A stretch of DNA of 39,326 nt, taken from positions 1 to 39,326 of the forward strand of contig JAOUDT010000001.1 of the NCBI GenBank assembly GCA_029859145.1, read 5' to 3'. The translations under genes and the position numbers were made by a program. Below, piece after piece: positions 1-7,657 of the stretch. Each line of letters opens with the position of its first letter. Position 1 is the stretch's first letter. The DNA is from Dehalococcoidia bacterium (GTDB lineage Bacteria; Chloroflexota; Dehalococcoidia; GIF9; AB-539-J10). Below the pieces are notes generated by a model. It was not told the origin of the DNA and searched no databases. It was given only the letters and a program-made list of their open reading frames with translations.

Positions 1-338
1 TTCAGGCGCTTCCCCAATACCGACAACAAATCGATATCCGAAGGACGACCGCCGTGCTCCGCAATCCACTCCTCTTCAAGTCCCAGAAGATGCTTGCCAT
101 CCTCTATCCGGCTGGCCAGCATTTTTGTCTCCTCGGCACTGAGAAGCTGAGTCTGCCCCACCTCGTCCATGTATAAATTCAACAGGTCTTCACTGAGTTC
201 AGAATCCCGCCTAGGAGTGGCAAAATCAATCTGGGAGAATTCCTCCTGCCCATCGTCATCCTCACCAGCCGAATACAATTCCTCGTCCTCACAGGAAGAC
301 TGTTCTCTGTCTTTAACTTTTTCTAAAACCGCTATCAT
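1..338 (-). CDS. RNA polymerase sigma-70 family factor, N-terminal part (cut by window edge)
   Basis: The visible 112 codons begin MIAVLEKVKD at an ATG placed six bases after an AAAGGAGG ribosome binding site. An acidic, Glu/Asp-rich stretch of about 45 residues is followed by the sequence DLLNLYMDEVGQTQLLSAEE and then LASRIEDGKHL, which is the region 1.2 signature of primary and group 2 sigma-70 factors. The remaining core regions 2-4 lie beyond position 1. It would direct RNA polymerase to -35/-10 promoters. The gene has its own predicted promoter with a CRP-like site, so it may be a regulated group 2 sigma factor rather than the housekeeping one; the fragment cannot decide this. Confidence 0.85.
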   Translation of the reverse strand, partial: MIAVLEKVKDREQSSCEDEELYSAGEDDDGQEEFSQIDFATPRRDSELSEDLLNLYMDEVGQTQLLSAEETKMLASRIEDGKHLLGLEEEWIAEHGGRPSDIDLLSVLGKRL

Positions 339-392
339 TTTCAGCCTCCTTTACATTTTTCGTTCGTACATCTGCATGTTTCACGCAAAGTC

Positions 393-435
393 ATTATAGG
401 TAAAGAGGCAACCCTTGTATGTGACTTTTGTCCCT
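393..435 (-). promoter_or_regulatory. Promoter of sigma gene with CRP-like site near -41.5
   Basis: On the minus strand a perfect TATAAT lies at 398-393 and a weak -35 (CATACA) 17 bases upstream. A CRP-like site, TGTGA (420-424), six bases, TCCCT (431-435) on the plus strand, is centred at about 427.5, roughly 41.5 bases upstream of the predicted start near 386. This is the class II activator position, which fits the poor -35 box. The same arrangement occurs in front of the ferredoxin gene. Confidence 0.5.
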
Positions 436-497
436 TACAGGCAGGGCAATCTAACAGGCAAGCATGAACTACTGAGAAATCGGTAGGAAAGACGATG

Positions 498-530
498 AAA
501 AAACTATATAAGAGAACTTAATTGGTCTCT
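498..530 (-). terminator. Possible weak terminator after the ferredoxin gene
   Basis: Reading the minus strand, a short stem (GAGAC pairing with GTTCTC, one bulge) with a seven-base loop just after the ferredoxin stop is followed within eight bases by a run of six T. The stem is short, so the call is weak. Confidence 0.3.
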
Positions 531-534
531 ATCG

Positions 535-735
535 CTATTCAATACTTATCTCAAAAGGGCAACTGATGGCTCCGGTAGCACAAACGGCTTCGCAGTCCGT
601 ACACCAGTCGCACTCCACTGTTTCGATAATGTTGATGCTCTTGTCAACCATCGTTAGAGCGCCGCAGTGGCACACGATGACGCATAGCCCACACCCGTCG
701 CACTTCTCTCTGTCTATACCCGGCATTTCAGCCAC
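535..735 (-). CDS. 2[4Fe-4S] ferredoxin
   Basis: A 66-residue soluble electron carrier with two full cluster motifs, Cys12-x2-Cys15-x2-Cys18-x3-Cys22 and Cys42-x2-Cys45-x2-Cys48-x3-Cys52. The usual proline after the fourth cysteine is absent in both motifs, and there are extra cysteines at 24 and 59. It probably carries low-potential electrons, for example for the 2-oxoacid:ferredoxin oxidoreductase encoded a few genes upstream; that pairing is inferred from context. The start is a GTG after a GGAG sequence; an in-frame ATG three codons later is the alternative. It follows the Crp/Fnr gene by 64 bases and has its own predicted promoter. Confidence 0.88.
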   Translation of the reverse strand: MAEMPGIDREKCDGCGLCVIVCHCGALTMVDKSINIIETVECDWCTDCEAVCATGAISCPFEISIE

Positions 736-758
736 GTTTTTCAGTCTCCATGTCGGTT

Positions 759-802
759 ATTTTAGAAAGTAGAGATGCAACCTGTCTGTGATTTTTGTCT
801 CA
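759..802 (-). promoter_or_regulatory. Ferredoxin promoter with CRP-like site near -41.5
   Basis: A TAAAAT -10 element lies at 764-759 on the minus strand, giving a start near 752. Upstream on the plus strand is TGTGA (787-791), six bases, TCTCA (798-802), a 9/10 match to TGTGA-N6-TCACA, centred about 42 bases before the start. The site overlaps the stop codon of the Crp/Fnr gene. About 35 bases around it closely match the region upstream of the sigma gene (roughly 402-436). Confidence 0.5.
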
Positions 803-1474
803 AGACGACACCTCCATCACTCTCTTGAGAGCTTCTTTATCAGTAATTACTATGCGATTGCGATCCACTTTGATCGCCCCTTCTTCCTCTAATGCCTTTA
901 GCGACCTGCCCACTACCTCCCTAGCAGTACCCGCCATAGCTGCCATTTCTTGCTGTGTGAGCCTTGGTCCGCGGCCCATTTGGCCTCCTCCGACTTGCTC
1001 AAAGAGTATCTTGGCTACCCTGCCTATGACATGCTTGAAAGACAGGTCCTCAACCAGCGACACGAGGTGACGTACCCGGCTTGCCAGCACGTTAATTACA
1101 TTCAATACTACCCGCGGATGGTTCCGTAGGATAGCTTCTATGTCATTTTTCTTTATACCGTAAAGAAGGACTGGCCCCATCGCCCGAGCACTGGCGGGAT
1201 TCGGGCCACCGTCAAAGATAGAAACATCATTGAAGGACTCGCCGGGCCGCACGATGCTCAAGATTTGCTCCTTGCCTTCAGCCGATGTCTTAAACACTTT
1301 CACCGCCCCCGAAGCGACAAAATACAGATCCGTAGCCGATTCACCCTCCAGCAAGACCATTTCTCCTCTCTCAGCACTTTTCTCAAAGACGAGCTTGTCG
1401 ATTGACTCAATTTCAGCAAGGTCGAGACCGGAGAAGTATAAGACGTTCTTCAGAAAGTCCAGTTGAACTGTCAT
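800..1474 (-). CDS. Crp/Fnr family transcriptional regulator
   Basis: 224 residues. Residues about 10-125 form a cyclic-nucleotide-binding-like beta-roll, followed by a long dimerisation helix and a Crp-type winged helix-turn-helix from about 145 to the end. The recognition helix reads AREVVGR (184-190), keeping the Arg, Glu and Arg that contact TGTGA half-sites in E. coli CRP. There is no cysteine in the protein, so it is not an Fe-S FNR-type oxygen sensor; ligand unknown. It is the last gene of an operon with the VOC, ferritin-like and Cys-rich genes and starts 34 bases after the VOC stop. Two CRP-like sites nearby suggest local targets. Confidence 0.9.
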   Translation of the reverse strand: MTVQLDFLKNVLYFSGLDLAEIESIDKLVFEKSAERGEMVLLEGESATDLYFVASGAVKVFKTSAEGKEQILSIVRPGESFNDVSIFDGGPNPASARAMGPVLLYGIKKNDIEAILRNHPRVVLNVINVLASRVRHLVSLVEDLSFKHVIGRVAKILFEQVGGGQMGRGPRLTQQEMAAMAGTAREVVGRSLKALEEEGAIKVDRNRIVITDKEALKRVMEVSS

Positions 1475-1508
1475 ATTTTATATCCCGCCAGGCAGCAAAA
1501 TCTGCTTT

Positions 1509-2096
1509 TTAAACACTTTTCTTGCCATGAAACAGTTCACTTCCGGCACCGGGGTATACTATACGCTTTGATGCGGGAGTAGATGCAGCGACCTCGGGCC
1601 ATATTCCACTCTGCGGCTCCGGTCCTTCAAGTGTTATTCCTGATGGCGCCCCATCTCTCATCTCAGGTTCTTTTCTGATGTCAACCCTCGCCACATTGTG
1701 TGAGAATTCGATAGGGATGCCGTTTGGGTCATGGGCGTAAATCGAGTGAATGAATCCGTGGTCAATAACATCTGATACGGAAAAACCCGCGGCCTCTAGC
1801 CTAGCCTTCAGCGACCACAGGTCATCTTCTTTTTCAACGCCGAAAGAGACATGGTCGAAGATGAAAGGGCCTTTAACCGGGCGTCCATGGTCCTTCTTGG
1901 CTACGGGCTTAACCCCAGTCCACTCAAAGAAGGCGATGAGGTCGGTCTCAGAAATCTCAAAGAAATAGTGTCGGTATCCCGGCTGCCCCAATCCAGCGAC
2001 CAGCCGCATACCCAGCAGGTCCCTCCAAAAACGTATGGTCTTGTCCATATCCCCCGTAGCCATAGCCAGGTGGTTCACGCCATTAAACTTAAACAT
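1509..2096 (-). CDS. VOC (glyoxalase/dioxygenase superfamily) protein
   Basis: 195 residues with paired beta-alpha-beta-beta-beta modules of the vicinal oxygen chelate fold. The first module starts with VNHLAMATGDMDKTIRFWRD and the second with FDHVSFGV, ending in YAHDPNGIPIEFSH, where His and Glu residues are the expected metal ligands. A tail of about 60 residues rich in Pro and Gly follows the fold and is not explained by it. The substrate cannot be told from sequence; lactoylglutathione lyase, ring-cleavage dioxygenase or fosfomycin-type activities all use this fold. The ATG follows an AAGGAGGAG site. It lies between the ferritin-like and Crp/Fnr genes with short gaps, so it is probably cotranscribed. 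Confidence 0.85.
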   Translation of the reverse strand: MFKFNGVNHLAMATGDMDKTIRFWRDLLGMRLVAGLGQPGYRHYFFEISETDLIAFFEWTGVKPVAKKDHGRPVKGPFIFDHVSFGVEKEDDLWSLKARLEAAGFSVSDVIDHGFIHSIYAHDPNGIPIEFSHNVARVDIRKEPEMRDGAPSGITLEGPEPQSGIWPEVAASTPASKRIVYPGAGSELFHGKKSV

Positions 2097-2126
2097 CTAT
2101 AGGCTCCTCCTTCCGCCGCGGTGCAG

Positions 2127-2615
2127 CTAGATCCCGCTCCTGAGCTTGTTAGCCATATATGTCAGCTCGCTGAGATGCCTCTTTTCCTCGCTGGTTATCA
2201 CGTCTACGATTCCCTGATCGTGTCTGGGCATCATGCCCCTCATCTCCGAATAGAACAGAATAGAGTCTTTCTCAAAACTGATGCCAATTTCTACAGCTTC
2301 CACATCTGTAATCGATTTTCTCCTCAAGACAGTCTGTGCTTGTTCCCCAGCGAAGATACTGGATTGGGCTAGGTCCCTGATATACTGGTAGTGTTCCCCA
2401 GTATATTTCTGGTTAGGTCGATAGCCACCAAGTTGTGACAGCATATCATGGAAGGTATTCTCATGTTCCTTCTCCCGGGCAGCAAGTCTGGCAAAAACGT
2501 CCCCTATCTCTTTGTTTCTATTAAGTCGAGCTGCAACCTCGTAGAAGAAGCGTCCGTTCTTCTCGATCTCGATTGCCAATTCCAGAAACTCCTTACCGAT
2601 TGATATTTCAGACAT
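2127..2615 (-). CDS. Ferritin-like di-iron protein (rubrerythrin type, no rubredoxin domain)
   Basis: 162 residues forming a four-helix bundle. Carboxylate and histidine ligands are placed as in rubrerythrins: Glu in IEIEKNGRFFYE, EKEHE in helix 2, ISFEKDSILFYSE in helix 3 and SEEKRHLSEL in helix 4. Rubrerythrins reduce hydrogen peroxide in anaerobes; the C-terminal rubredoxin domain is missing here, so an external electron donor would be needed. The start codon overlaps the end of the upstream Cys-rich gene by eight bases, implying translational coupling. Confidence 0.87.
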   Translation of the reverse strand: MSEISIGKEFLELAIEIEKNGRFFYEVAARLNRNKEIGDVFARLAAREKEHENTFHDMLSQLGGYRPNQKYTGEHYQYIRDLAQSSIFAGEQAQTVLRRKSITDVEAVEIGISFEKDSILFYSEMRGMMPRHDQGIVDVITSEEKRHLSELTYMANKLRSGI

Positions 2616-2820
2616 CCCCTACCTCCTTAGACTTTTTGCCTTGCCCATGGGAGTGATGCTCGGCCGAAGACGACTCACAGCATCCTGGCTCTCCCAGATG
2701 ACCACAACAGTTCTGTCTTCGCCAAATCTTTATAAAGTTATTGCGAAATACTAGCTTCAGTTTCCTTCCCAGAGGCATAGGTACTGACATATTGGTGAAA
2801 AACGCTTTTGCTGTTGGCAT
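2608..2820 (-). CDS. Small Cys/His-rich protein of unknown function
   Basis: 70 residues, no named family assigned. A basic, aromatic N-terminal half (LKLVFRNNFIKIWRRQN) leads into CCGHLGEPGCC (residues 38-48), then a histidine patch near 55-58 and a charged tail. Two CC pairs flanking a short loop suggest metal or Fe-S binding. The coding call is supported by a strong AGGAGG site six bases before the ATG and by the eight-base overlap with the following ferritin-like gene. It is first in the operon, so it may be its defining function. Confidence 0.72.
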   Translation of the reverse strand: MPTAKAFFTNMSVPMPLGRKLKLVFRNNFIKIWRRQNCCGHLGEPGCCESSSAEHHSHGQGKKSKEVGDV

Positions 2821-2950
2821 ATTACAACCTCCTGAAAATATTCCCTATCCTTCGACCCTAGGTAACGCCGCCTATCCCTTCATTTATTGTACCCGTCTAG
2901 GGTTTTTAACATAACTGGAAATCCCATTACTTTTCCATACTAGAGCTCGT

Positions 2951-3802
2951 TTACATAAATTCAGCGAGGACCTTTCCCACCCGAGCGGGCTCAACGGCCT
3001 GATTCACTAGTGGCCCCTTGCTTAGCGGCGGCAGCTGCTCCTCATAAGTCAGTGATTTGACCTGATAGATAACACCAATAGGTATGCGGTCTCCCCATTC
3101 AAGTGCCCTTTCCAGTGCTGCCTTCTTGTCGCCGGGGTCATACCTTTCGTCTTCGAGCTTATATACCCGTTCCTTATACCACTGGAAGGTGTTCCTATGG
3201 TTGAATGAGATGCAGGGCTGCAGGATATCGATGAGCGCGAATCCTCGATGCGCAATGCCCTTTTTGATAAGGTTGGCAAGGTGCTCAACGTCCCCGGCAA
3301 AGCCTCTACCGACGAAACTGGCACCGCTGACGATCGCCAGCGCGATAGGATTTACCGGGTTAGCCGCCCCGTAGGGCGTCGTCTTGGTAACAAAACCGAC
3401 ATCACTGGTTGGGGATGCCTGTCCCTTGGTCAGCCCGTAGACCTGATTATCGTGTACCAGATAGGTAATATCATGGTTGCGACGGGCAGCATGGAGAAAA
3501 TGGTTGCCTCCCTCGCCGTAGGCGTCCCCATCGCCACTGACAGCGACGACTGTCAACTCAGAATTGGCAATCTTGGCGCCTACGGCTGGTGGAATCGGTC
3601 TGCCGTGCAGAGAGTTGAACACGTTGCCTCTGGTATAGTGAGGCAACTTGCCAGCCTGGCCGATACCGGATACTAATAAGACATGACGGGGTTCAATCCC
3701 CATCTCAATCAGTGCCCTGTTTAATGCCTCCAATATGCCGAAGTTGCCGCAACCGGGGCACCACGCCGGCTTAAGTCCCGCATAATCGGACACTGTAACC
3801 AT
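2951..3802 (-). CDS. korB: 2-oxoacid:ferredoxin oxidoreductase, beta subunit (TPP-binding)
   Basis: 283 residues from the chosen ATG. It carries the CPGCGN motif at 15-20 and the thiamine diphosphate/magnesium motif GDGDAYGEGGNH starting at about residue 90, both standard for the beta subunit of the KorAB/PorAB class. With the alpha-gamma subunit encoded just upstream it would oxidatively decarboxylate a 2-oxoacid with CoA, reducing ferredoxin. The ATG at 3802 lies nine bases after AAGGAAGG and two bases after the korA stop; the GTG at 3811 would sit directly on that site and is less likely. There is no Fe-S cluster motif beyond CPGCGN, and no separate delta ferredoxin gene adjoins. Substrate (2-oxoglutarate, pyruvate or branched-chain) is not determinable. 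Confidence 0.92.
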   Translation of the reverse strand: MVTVSDYAGLKPAWCPGCGNFGILEALNRALIEMGIEPRHVLLVSGIGQAGKLPHYTRGNVFNSLHGRPIPPAVGAKIANSELTVVAVSGDGDAYGEGGNHFLHAARRNHDITYLVHDNQVYGLTKGQASPTSDVGFVTKTTPYGAANPVNPIALAIVSGASFVGRGFAGDVEHLANLIKKGIAHRGFALIDILQPCISFNHRNTFQWYKERVYKLEDERYDPGDKKAALERALEWGDRIPIGVIYQVKSLTYEEQLPPLSKGPLVNQAVEPARVGKVLAEFM

Positions 3803-3804
3803 CC

Positions 3805-5520
3805 TTAGCACCCTTCCTTTTTGACTGCTTGGGCGATATAGGCTGGTGTAAAGGGTCGCCCATCGTATTTCAGGATTCGATGGCTGACATCATATCCTGT
3901 TTCTGCTTTGATAAGGCGGGCAAGCTGCCCGGTAGCATTGTTCTCGATGGCGTAGGTATTTGGAGTCTTACTCACAGCATCGGCCACCGCCTTTGCCGGG
4001 AACGGCCATAATTCACTGAGATGAAGCATATTGATCCTGACGTCTTCCCTGCGCAGCATATCCACTGCTTCATGGATAGCTCCATAGGTGCTGCCCCAGC
4101 CGATAAGGGTCGTCTCTGCCCCTCGGGAACCGTATTTGTGTGGCTTGCCGATCTCTTTTTTCAGTGGAAGAATCTTCCGCAATCTCTTCTGCACCTGCGC
4201 CGTCCTTTCTCCGGCATCTTCCGTGAGGTGTCCTTCCTCATCATGCTCATCGCAATCGGTGACCACCAGCGCCTGACCTAGACCGGGAAAGGCTCGGGGA
4301 GAAATACCAGACTTCGTTACCCTGTGTCTCATGTACTCCGAGGGGTCATCCTCTTTCTCTGAAAACAACATGCCGCGGTCGATTGTTACCTTCGAGAGGT
4401 CTATCGGGTCAACCGTAGCATGGGAGCTTGCCAGATGCTGGTCGGTTAAAACGATAACCGGCAGCTGATATCTGTCTGCCCAGTTAAAAGCTTTGACCGT
4501 TGCCCAGAAGGCATCTTCAATGGTAGCCGGTGCCAGGATAGCTCTGGGAAAATCGCCGTGGTGGGCATGAAGCACAAACTGAAGGTCGCCCTGCTCAGTT
4601 CGGGTGGGCAGACCTACGGCTGGACCCGGTCGCTGCCCGTCAATTATCACTATCGGTGTCTCAGTAATGCCCGCCAGCCCTATGCCTTCCACCATGAGGC
4701 AAAGGCCGCTGCCGGAGGTGGCAGTCATGGCCCTGACACCAGCATAGGCAGCCCCGATAGCCATGTTGATGGCGGCGATCTCGTCCTCGGCATGAACCAT
4801 TACAAGGTCGAATTCCTTTGATTTGGCTGCCATATATTCCATGATAGAGCTGGCAGGGGTCATAGGATAGGCAGCCATGAATTTGCATCCGGCGGCAATG
4901 GCGCCCAGAGATATTGCCTCATTGCCGGTGAGCAACATTCTCTTAGGCTCAGAGAGCGGCTTGATCTTACGTAAGTTGCCATTGTGCTCAGACCGGACAT
5001 AGTCGTATCCTGCCTTCGCCGCTGCAATGTTCTTATCGCCAACTTCACCTTTCCCGAAGTGGTCCGTCAGAACTGTGTTTAACATGTCAAGATCATAATT
5101 CACCGCAGCCAGGGCAGCACCGAGGGCGACGGTATTGAGCATGAGCTTATCTCCGGCCTTTTCTTCGGCCAGCTTCTCCAGTGGTACGCTGACAAGGCTG
5201 CCGTTATTACCGCTGACTCCCTTTATTTTTTCGCCATCAAAAATGATAATGCCTTGAGTAACCATCTTCGGTTGGTGCAATTCGATACTAGCCATGTTAA
5301 AGGCAATCAGTATGTCCACGTCCTCAGCAATGGCATTTACCTTGTGGTCACTGACTCTAACGCGAAAGAAGTTATGGCCGCCTCTTATTCTTGACTCGTA
5401 ATCCTGGTCAGCGAAAATGTGATAGCCGCCGCGGGCAAAGACTTTGGCCAGCAGGAACCCTACCGACTGCACTCCCTGCCCAGCTTCTCCTCCAACCATA
5501 AAATTGAAGTCAATTGGCAC
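3805..5520 (-). CDS. korA: 2-oxoacid:ferredoxin oxidoreductase, fused gamma-alpha subunit
   Basis: 571 residues. Residues 1-185 are the gamma domain (GGEAGQGVQSVGFLLAKVF and the DYESRIRGGHNFFRVRVSD block); from about 190 the alpha domain begins with LTGNEAISLGAIAAGC and contains the YPMTPASSIMEYMA pyrimidine-binding segment. The gamma-alpha fusion is the common KorA architecture in anaerobes. The start is a GTG seven bases after GGAG. It lies 24 bases after the CMD-family gene and two bases before the korB ATG, so all three are likely one operon. Confidence 0.93.
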   Translation of the reverse strand: MPIDFNFMVGGEAGQGVQSVGFLLAKVFARGGYHIFADQDYESRIRGGHNFFRVRVSDHKVNAIAEDVDILIAFNMASIELHQPKMVTQGIIIFDGEKIKGVSGNNGSLVSVPLEKLAEEKAGDKLMLNTVALGAALAAVNYDLDMLNTVLTDHFGKGEVGDKNIAAAKAGYDYVRSEHNGNLRKIKPLSEPKRMLLTGNEAISLGAIAAGCKFMAAYPMTPASSIMEYMAAKSKEFDLVMVHAEDEIAAINMAIGAAYAGVRAMTATSGSGLCLMVEGIGLAGITETPIVIIDGQRPGPAVGLPTRTEQGDLQFVLHAHHGDFPRAILAPATIEDAFWATVKAFNWADRYQLPVIVLTDQHLASSHATVDPIDLSKVTIDRGMLFSEKEDDPSEYMRHRVTKSGISPRAFPGLGQALVVTDCDEHDEEGHLTEDAGERTAQVQKRLRKILPLKKEIGKPHKYGSRGAETTLIGWGSTYGAIHEAVDMLRREDVRINMLHLSELWPFPAKAVADAVSKTPNTYAIENNATGQLARLIKAETGYDVSHRILKYDGRPFTPAYIAQAVKKEGC

Positions 5521-5544
5521 CGGTCATCTCCGTACCCTATGCAC

Positions 5545-5865
5545 CTATTGCCCGTGTTTTTGAATGACCTCATCCACCCACTTCATAGCAGCAATCATAG
5601 TGGGGAAACCCACTGTGGTGAATGCCAGAAGTACAGCGTGGCGGAGCTCATTAGTGGTTGCGCCTTCTGCAAGCGCTCGCCGGGCGTGTGACCTTACCCC
5701 ACCCTCCGAACCCAAGCCTATGGCAATGCCCAGCTTCACTAGTCGCCTTGTCTTTTCGTCCAGCGGACCCCAACCATGGCATTTGACAGCCAACTCATCA
5801 TAGGCTGTGGCTATCTCAGGATATTCCCGCTGGAATTCTTTGTAAATACTTGGCAAATATGTCAT
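5545..5865 (-). CDS. Carboxymuconolactone decarboxylase (CMD/AhpD-like) family protein
   Basis: 106 residues, all-helical. The core, EKTRRLVKLGIAIGLGSEGG followed by VRSHARRALAEGATTNEL, is the CMD family signature with the conserved His at about residue 60. The CxxC redox pair of AhpD-type members is replaced by SEGG, and only one cysteine (near residue 29) is present, so a peroxidase function is unlikely. The ATG at 5865 is six bases after AAGGAGG; a GTG one codon earlier is too close. It is the first gene of the korA-korB operon; its role there is unknown. Confidence 0.85.
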   Translation of the reverse strand: MTYLPSIYKEFQREYPEIATAYDELAVKCHGWGPLDEKTRRLVKLGIAIGLGSEGGVRSHARRALAEGATTNELRHAVLLAFTTVGFPTMIAAMKWVDEVIQKHGQ

Positions 5866-6002
5866 CACCTACCTCCTTTCTCGTTACTTTCAAGGCCTGT
5901 GCCGACCAGCCCAAGAAGACTGTCGCCGAAATGGCATCTGCTATCTGTTCCATTCCTGCACAACTCCTGCCAGTATTGACAGGGAGCAGAGCTATTCACA
6001 CT

Positions 6003-6482
6003 TCATTTGGCTGCTTTGACAGCCTTTTTCTTGGCTGATACGGCAATTTTCTTCGGTTTTATCTTGGTTGATTTAGGGAGCGCAACCTCGAGAACCCCGT
6101 CTTCAAAGCTGGCTTTGATCTTATCAACATCTACGGTAGATGGCAGAGGGATCGAGCGAAAGAAGCTGCCATAGGTGCGCTCGCATCGGTAGTAGTCCTC
6201 ATCCTTAACCTCAGTCTCGGTCTTCTTTTCTCCCCTGATAGATAATGTGTCGCCAACCACCGAGACATTGATATCCTCCTCCTTCATCCCCGGCAGCTCT
6301 GCCTTGACGACGAACTTGTCATCTTTCTCGAAGACGTCTACCGCTGGCATCCAGGCTTTTTCCTCGACGGGCAATCGCCACAATCGTCCTCCGAACAAAT
6401 CATTAGCGCGCCGCTCCCATTCTTCCAACTCTTTGAGTGGCCTCCACGGGGTGACTCCCCACCTGGGTCTCCATATCTCCAT
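6003..6482 (-). CDS. Small heat-shock protein, Hsp20 family
   Basis: 159 residues. An N-terminal arm rich in Trp and Arg precedes the alpha-crystallin domain (about 45-140), which contains the ELPGMKEEDINVSVVGDTLSI strand pair in shortened form here as ELPGMKEEDI, and the C-terminal FEDGVLEVALPKS motif. The end is a lysine/alanine-rich tail. It acts as an ATP-independent holdase. No CIRCE or similar heat-shock operator was found upstream. Neighbours are universal stress proteins, in keeping with a stress block. The initiating ATG follows AAAGGAGG at a rather long spacing of 12. Confidence 0.93.
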   Translation of the reverse strand: MEIWRPRWGVTPWRPLKELEEWERRANDLFGGRLWRLPVEEKAWMPAVDVFEKDDKFVVKAELPGMKEEDINVSVVGDTLSIRGEKKTETEVKDEDYYRCERTYGSFFRSIPLPSTVDVDKIKASFEDGVLEVALPKSTKIKPKKIAVSAKKKAVKAAK

Positions 6483-6595
6483 GGTCGTAGCGTCCTCCTT
6501 TCTTACTTATTACGATTCAGACTCTGCTCCCTGGCAATGCTGGCAGGCAGAATATGTTTATGTTCGTTGTCTGCTCCCAGTTATTCCTTTCTGGC

Positions 6596-7111
6596 CTAAA
6601 TGCCCGATATACACCCAGGCGCTCTGATCATTAGTACGGGAACGCAGCTACTTCTGAGAACTTTGTCAGCTACACTGCCATACGCCCACCGGCTTGGACC
6701 AGACCGACCGTGGCTCGCCATAACAATCAGGTCACACTCAGCCTGCCTTGCGTAGCCGACTATTGCCTCGGCAGGCTTCCAAAGAAGTACCTCTGTGCTT
6801 ACTTTGATTCCCTTGGCTGCCATTGTTTCAGCTATTCTGTCAAGATACCTTTGTGCTTGCTTTTCTTTCTTGCCAAATGCTTCTGGCACGAGTTGTTTGG
6901 ATGGCGGCTGGATGGCGGCCCCCCAGCCACCACCTGAAAGAACAAATGGCTCGGCTGCGCCCTCAACCGCTCTGTAGCCTTGAACACGCTCAGTGACGCT
7001 GATTAGGATGACTTCTCCTGTGTTGCAGCCTTTAGCCAATTCTTCTGCATGGGGAAGCGCACACTCGGCTAACTTAGAGCCATCCAATGGAACTAAAATT
7101 TTCTTGTACAT
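6596..7111 (-). CDS. Universal stress protein (UspA family), copy 1
   Basis: 171 residues beginning MYKKILVPLDGSKLAECALP. The C-terminal ATP-binding pattern is present as ASHGRSGPSRWAYGSVADKV followed by PVLMIRAP. An insertion of roughly 20 residues (about positions 50-70) is not shared with the neighbouring copy. The ATG at 7111 follows AAAGGAGGTC; upstream in-frame codons lack a site. Its first 17 codons and about 15 bases of leader are nearly identical to those of copy 2, so the pair arose by tandem duplication. Confidence 0.93.
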   Translation of the reverse strand: MYKKILVPLDGSKLAECALPHAEELAKGCNTGEVILISVTERVQGYRAVEGAAEPFVLSGGGWGAAIQPPSKQLVPEAFGKKEKQAQRYLDRIAETMAAKGIKVSTEVLLWKPAEAIVGYARQAECDLIVMASHGRSGPSRWAYGSVADKVLRSSCVPVLMIRAPGCISGI

Positions 7112-7133
7112 TTTTGACCTCCTTTCTTTCACT

Positions 7134-7598
7134 CTAAATTCCGGGCACACAGCCTGGTGGTCTTACCATCAGAAGTGGAACACAGGCGGTGCGAAGAACC
7201 CGGTCAGTCACGCTCCCCCAGGCCCAGCGACCTATACCGGAGCGCCCATGTGTGGCGATAACAATGAGATCTACCGAGTTTCCGGTGGCATAGTCGGCGA
7301 TGCTCTCGGCCGGCGTGCCGGTTATTACTGCTGTCTTGATGGACACTCCACCATATCGAGTCCGTTTCATCAGCTCGCTGACGTAGCTGTCAGCTGCTAC
7401 TTTGTTGTCTGTATCAATGCTATCTATGGTGTCCTGGCTGAGACAACCTTCATAATCGCAGAGCTGGTGAAAAGGCTCGACCACGCGGAGAAAAACAACT
7501 TCTTGCACTCCACACCCCTTGGCAATAGACTCCACGTGAGGGAGGACACACTCCGCCAGTTTCGAGCCATCCAATGGAACCAAAATTTTCTTGTACAT
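7134..7598 (-). CDS. Universal stress protein (UspA family), copy 2
   Basis: 154 residues beginning MYKKILVPLDGSKLAECVLP with the ATP-binding motif ATHGRSGIGRWAWGSVTDRV and PLLMVRPPG at the end. UspA proteins bind ATP, dimerise and accumulate under stress or growth arrest. The stop codon is 22 bases before the start of copy 1, so both are likely on one transcript. The start is fixed by AAAAGGAGGTC. Confidence 0.93.
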   Translation of the reverse strand: MYKKILVPLDGSKLAECVLPHVESIAKGCGVQEVVFLRVVEPFHQLCDYEGCLSQDTIDSIDTDNKVAADSYVSELMKRTRYGGVSIKTAVITGTPAESIADYATGNSVDLIVIATHGRSGIGRWAWGSVTDRVLRTACVPLLMVRPPGCVPGI

Positions 7599-7612
7599 TT
7601 TTGACCTCCTTT
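7566..7612 (-). repeat. Duplicated leader and N-terminal codons (copy in USP 2)
   Basis: About 45 bases here match 7079-7125 almost base for base, covering the ribosome binding site AAAGGAGGTCAAAA and the first eleven codons of each universal stress gene. Similarity falls away downstream, showing that the ends of the duplicated genes have diverged more than the translation start region. Confidence 0.7.
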
Positions 7613-7636
7613 TGCTCTCCCTACATAATTGTCCTG

Positions 7637-7657
7637 ATATACCTCAGATATCAGTTC
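7637..7657 (-). other. Hairpin in the leader of the USP pair
   Basis: CTGATAT (7637-7643) and ATATCAG on the other side pair with a seven-base loop. It lies about 40 bases before the USP 2 start codon. No T-run follows, so it is not a clear terminator; it may be a leader RNA structure or a protein-binding dyad. Confidence 0.35.
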
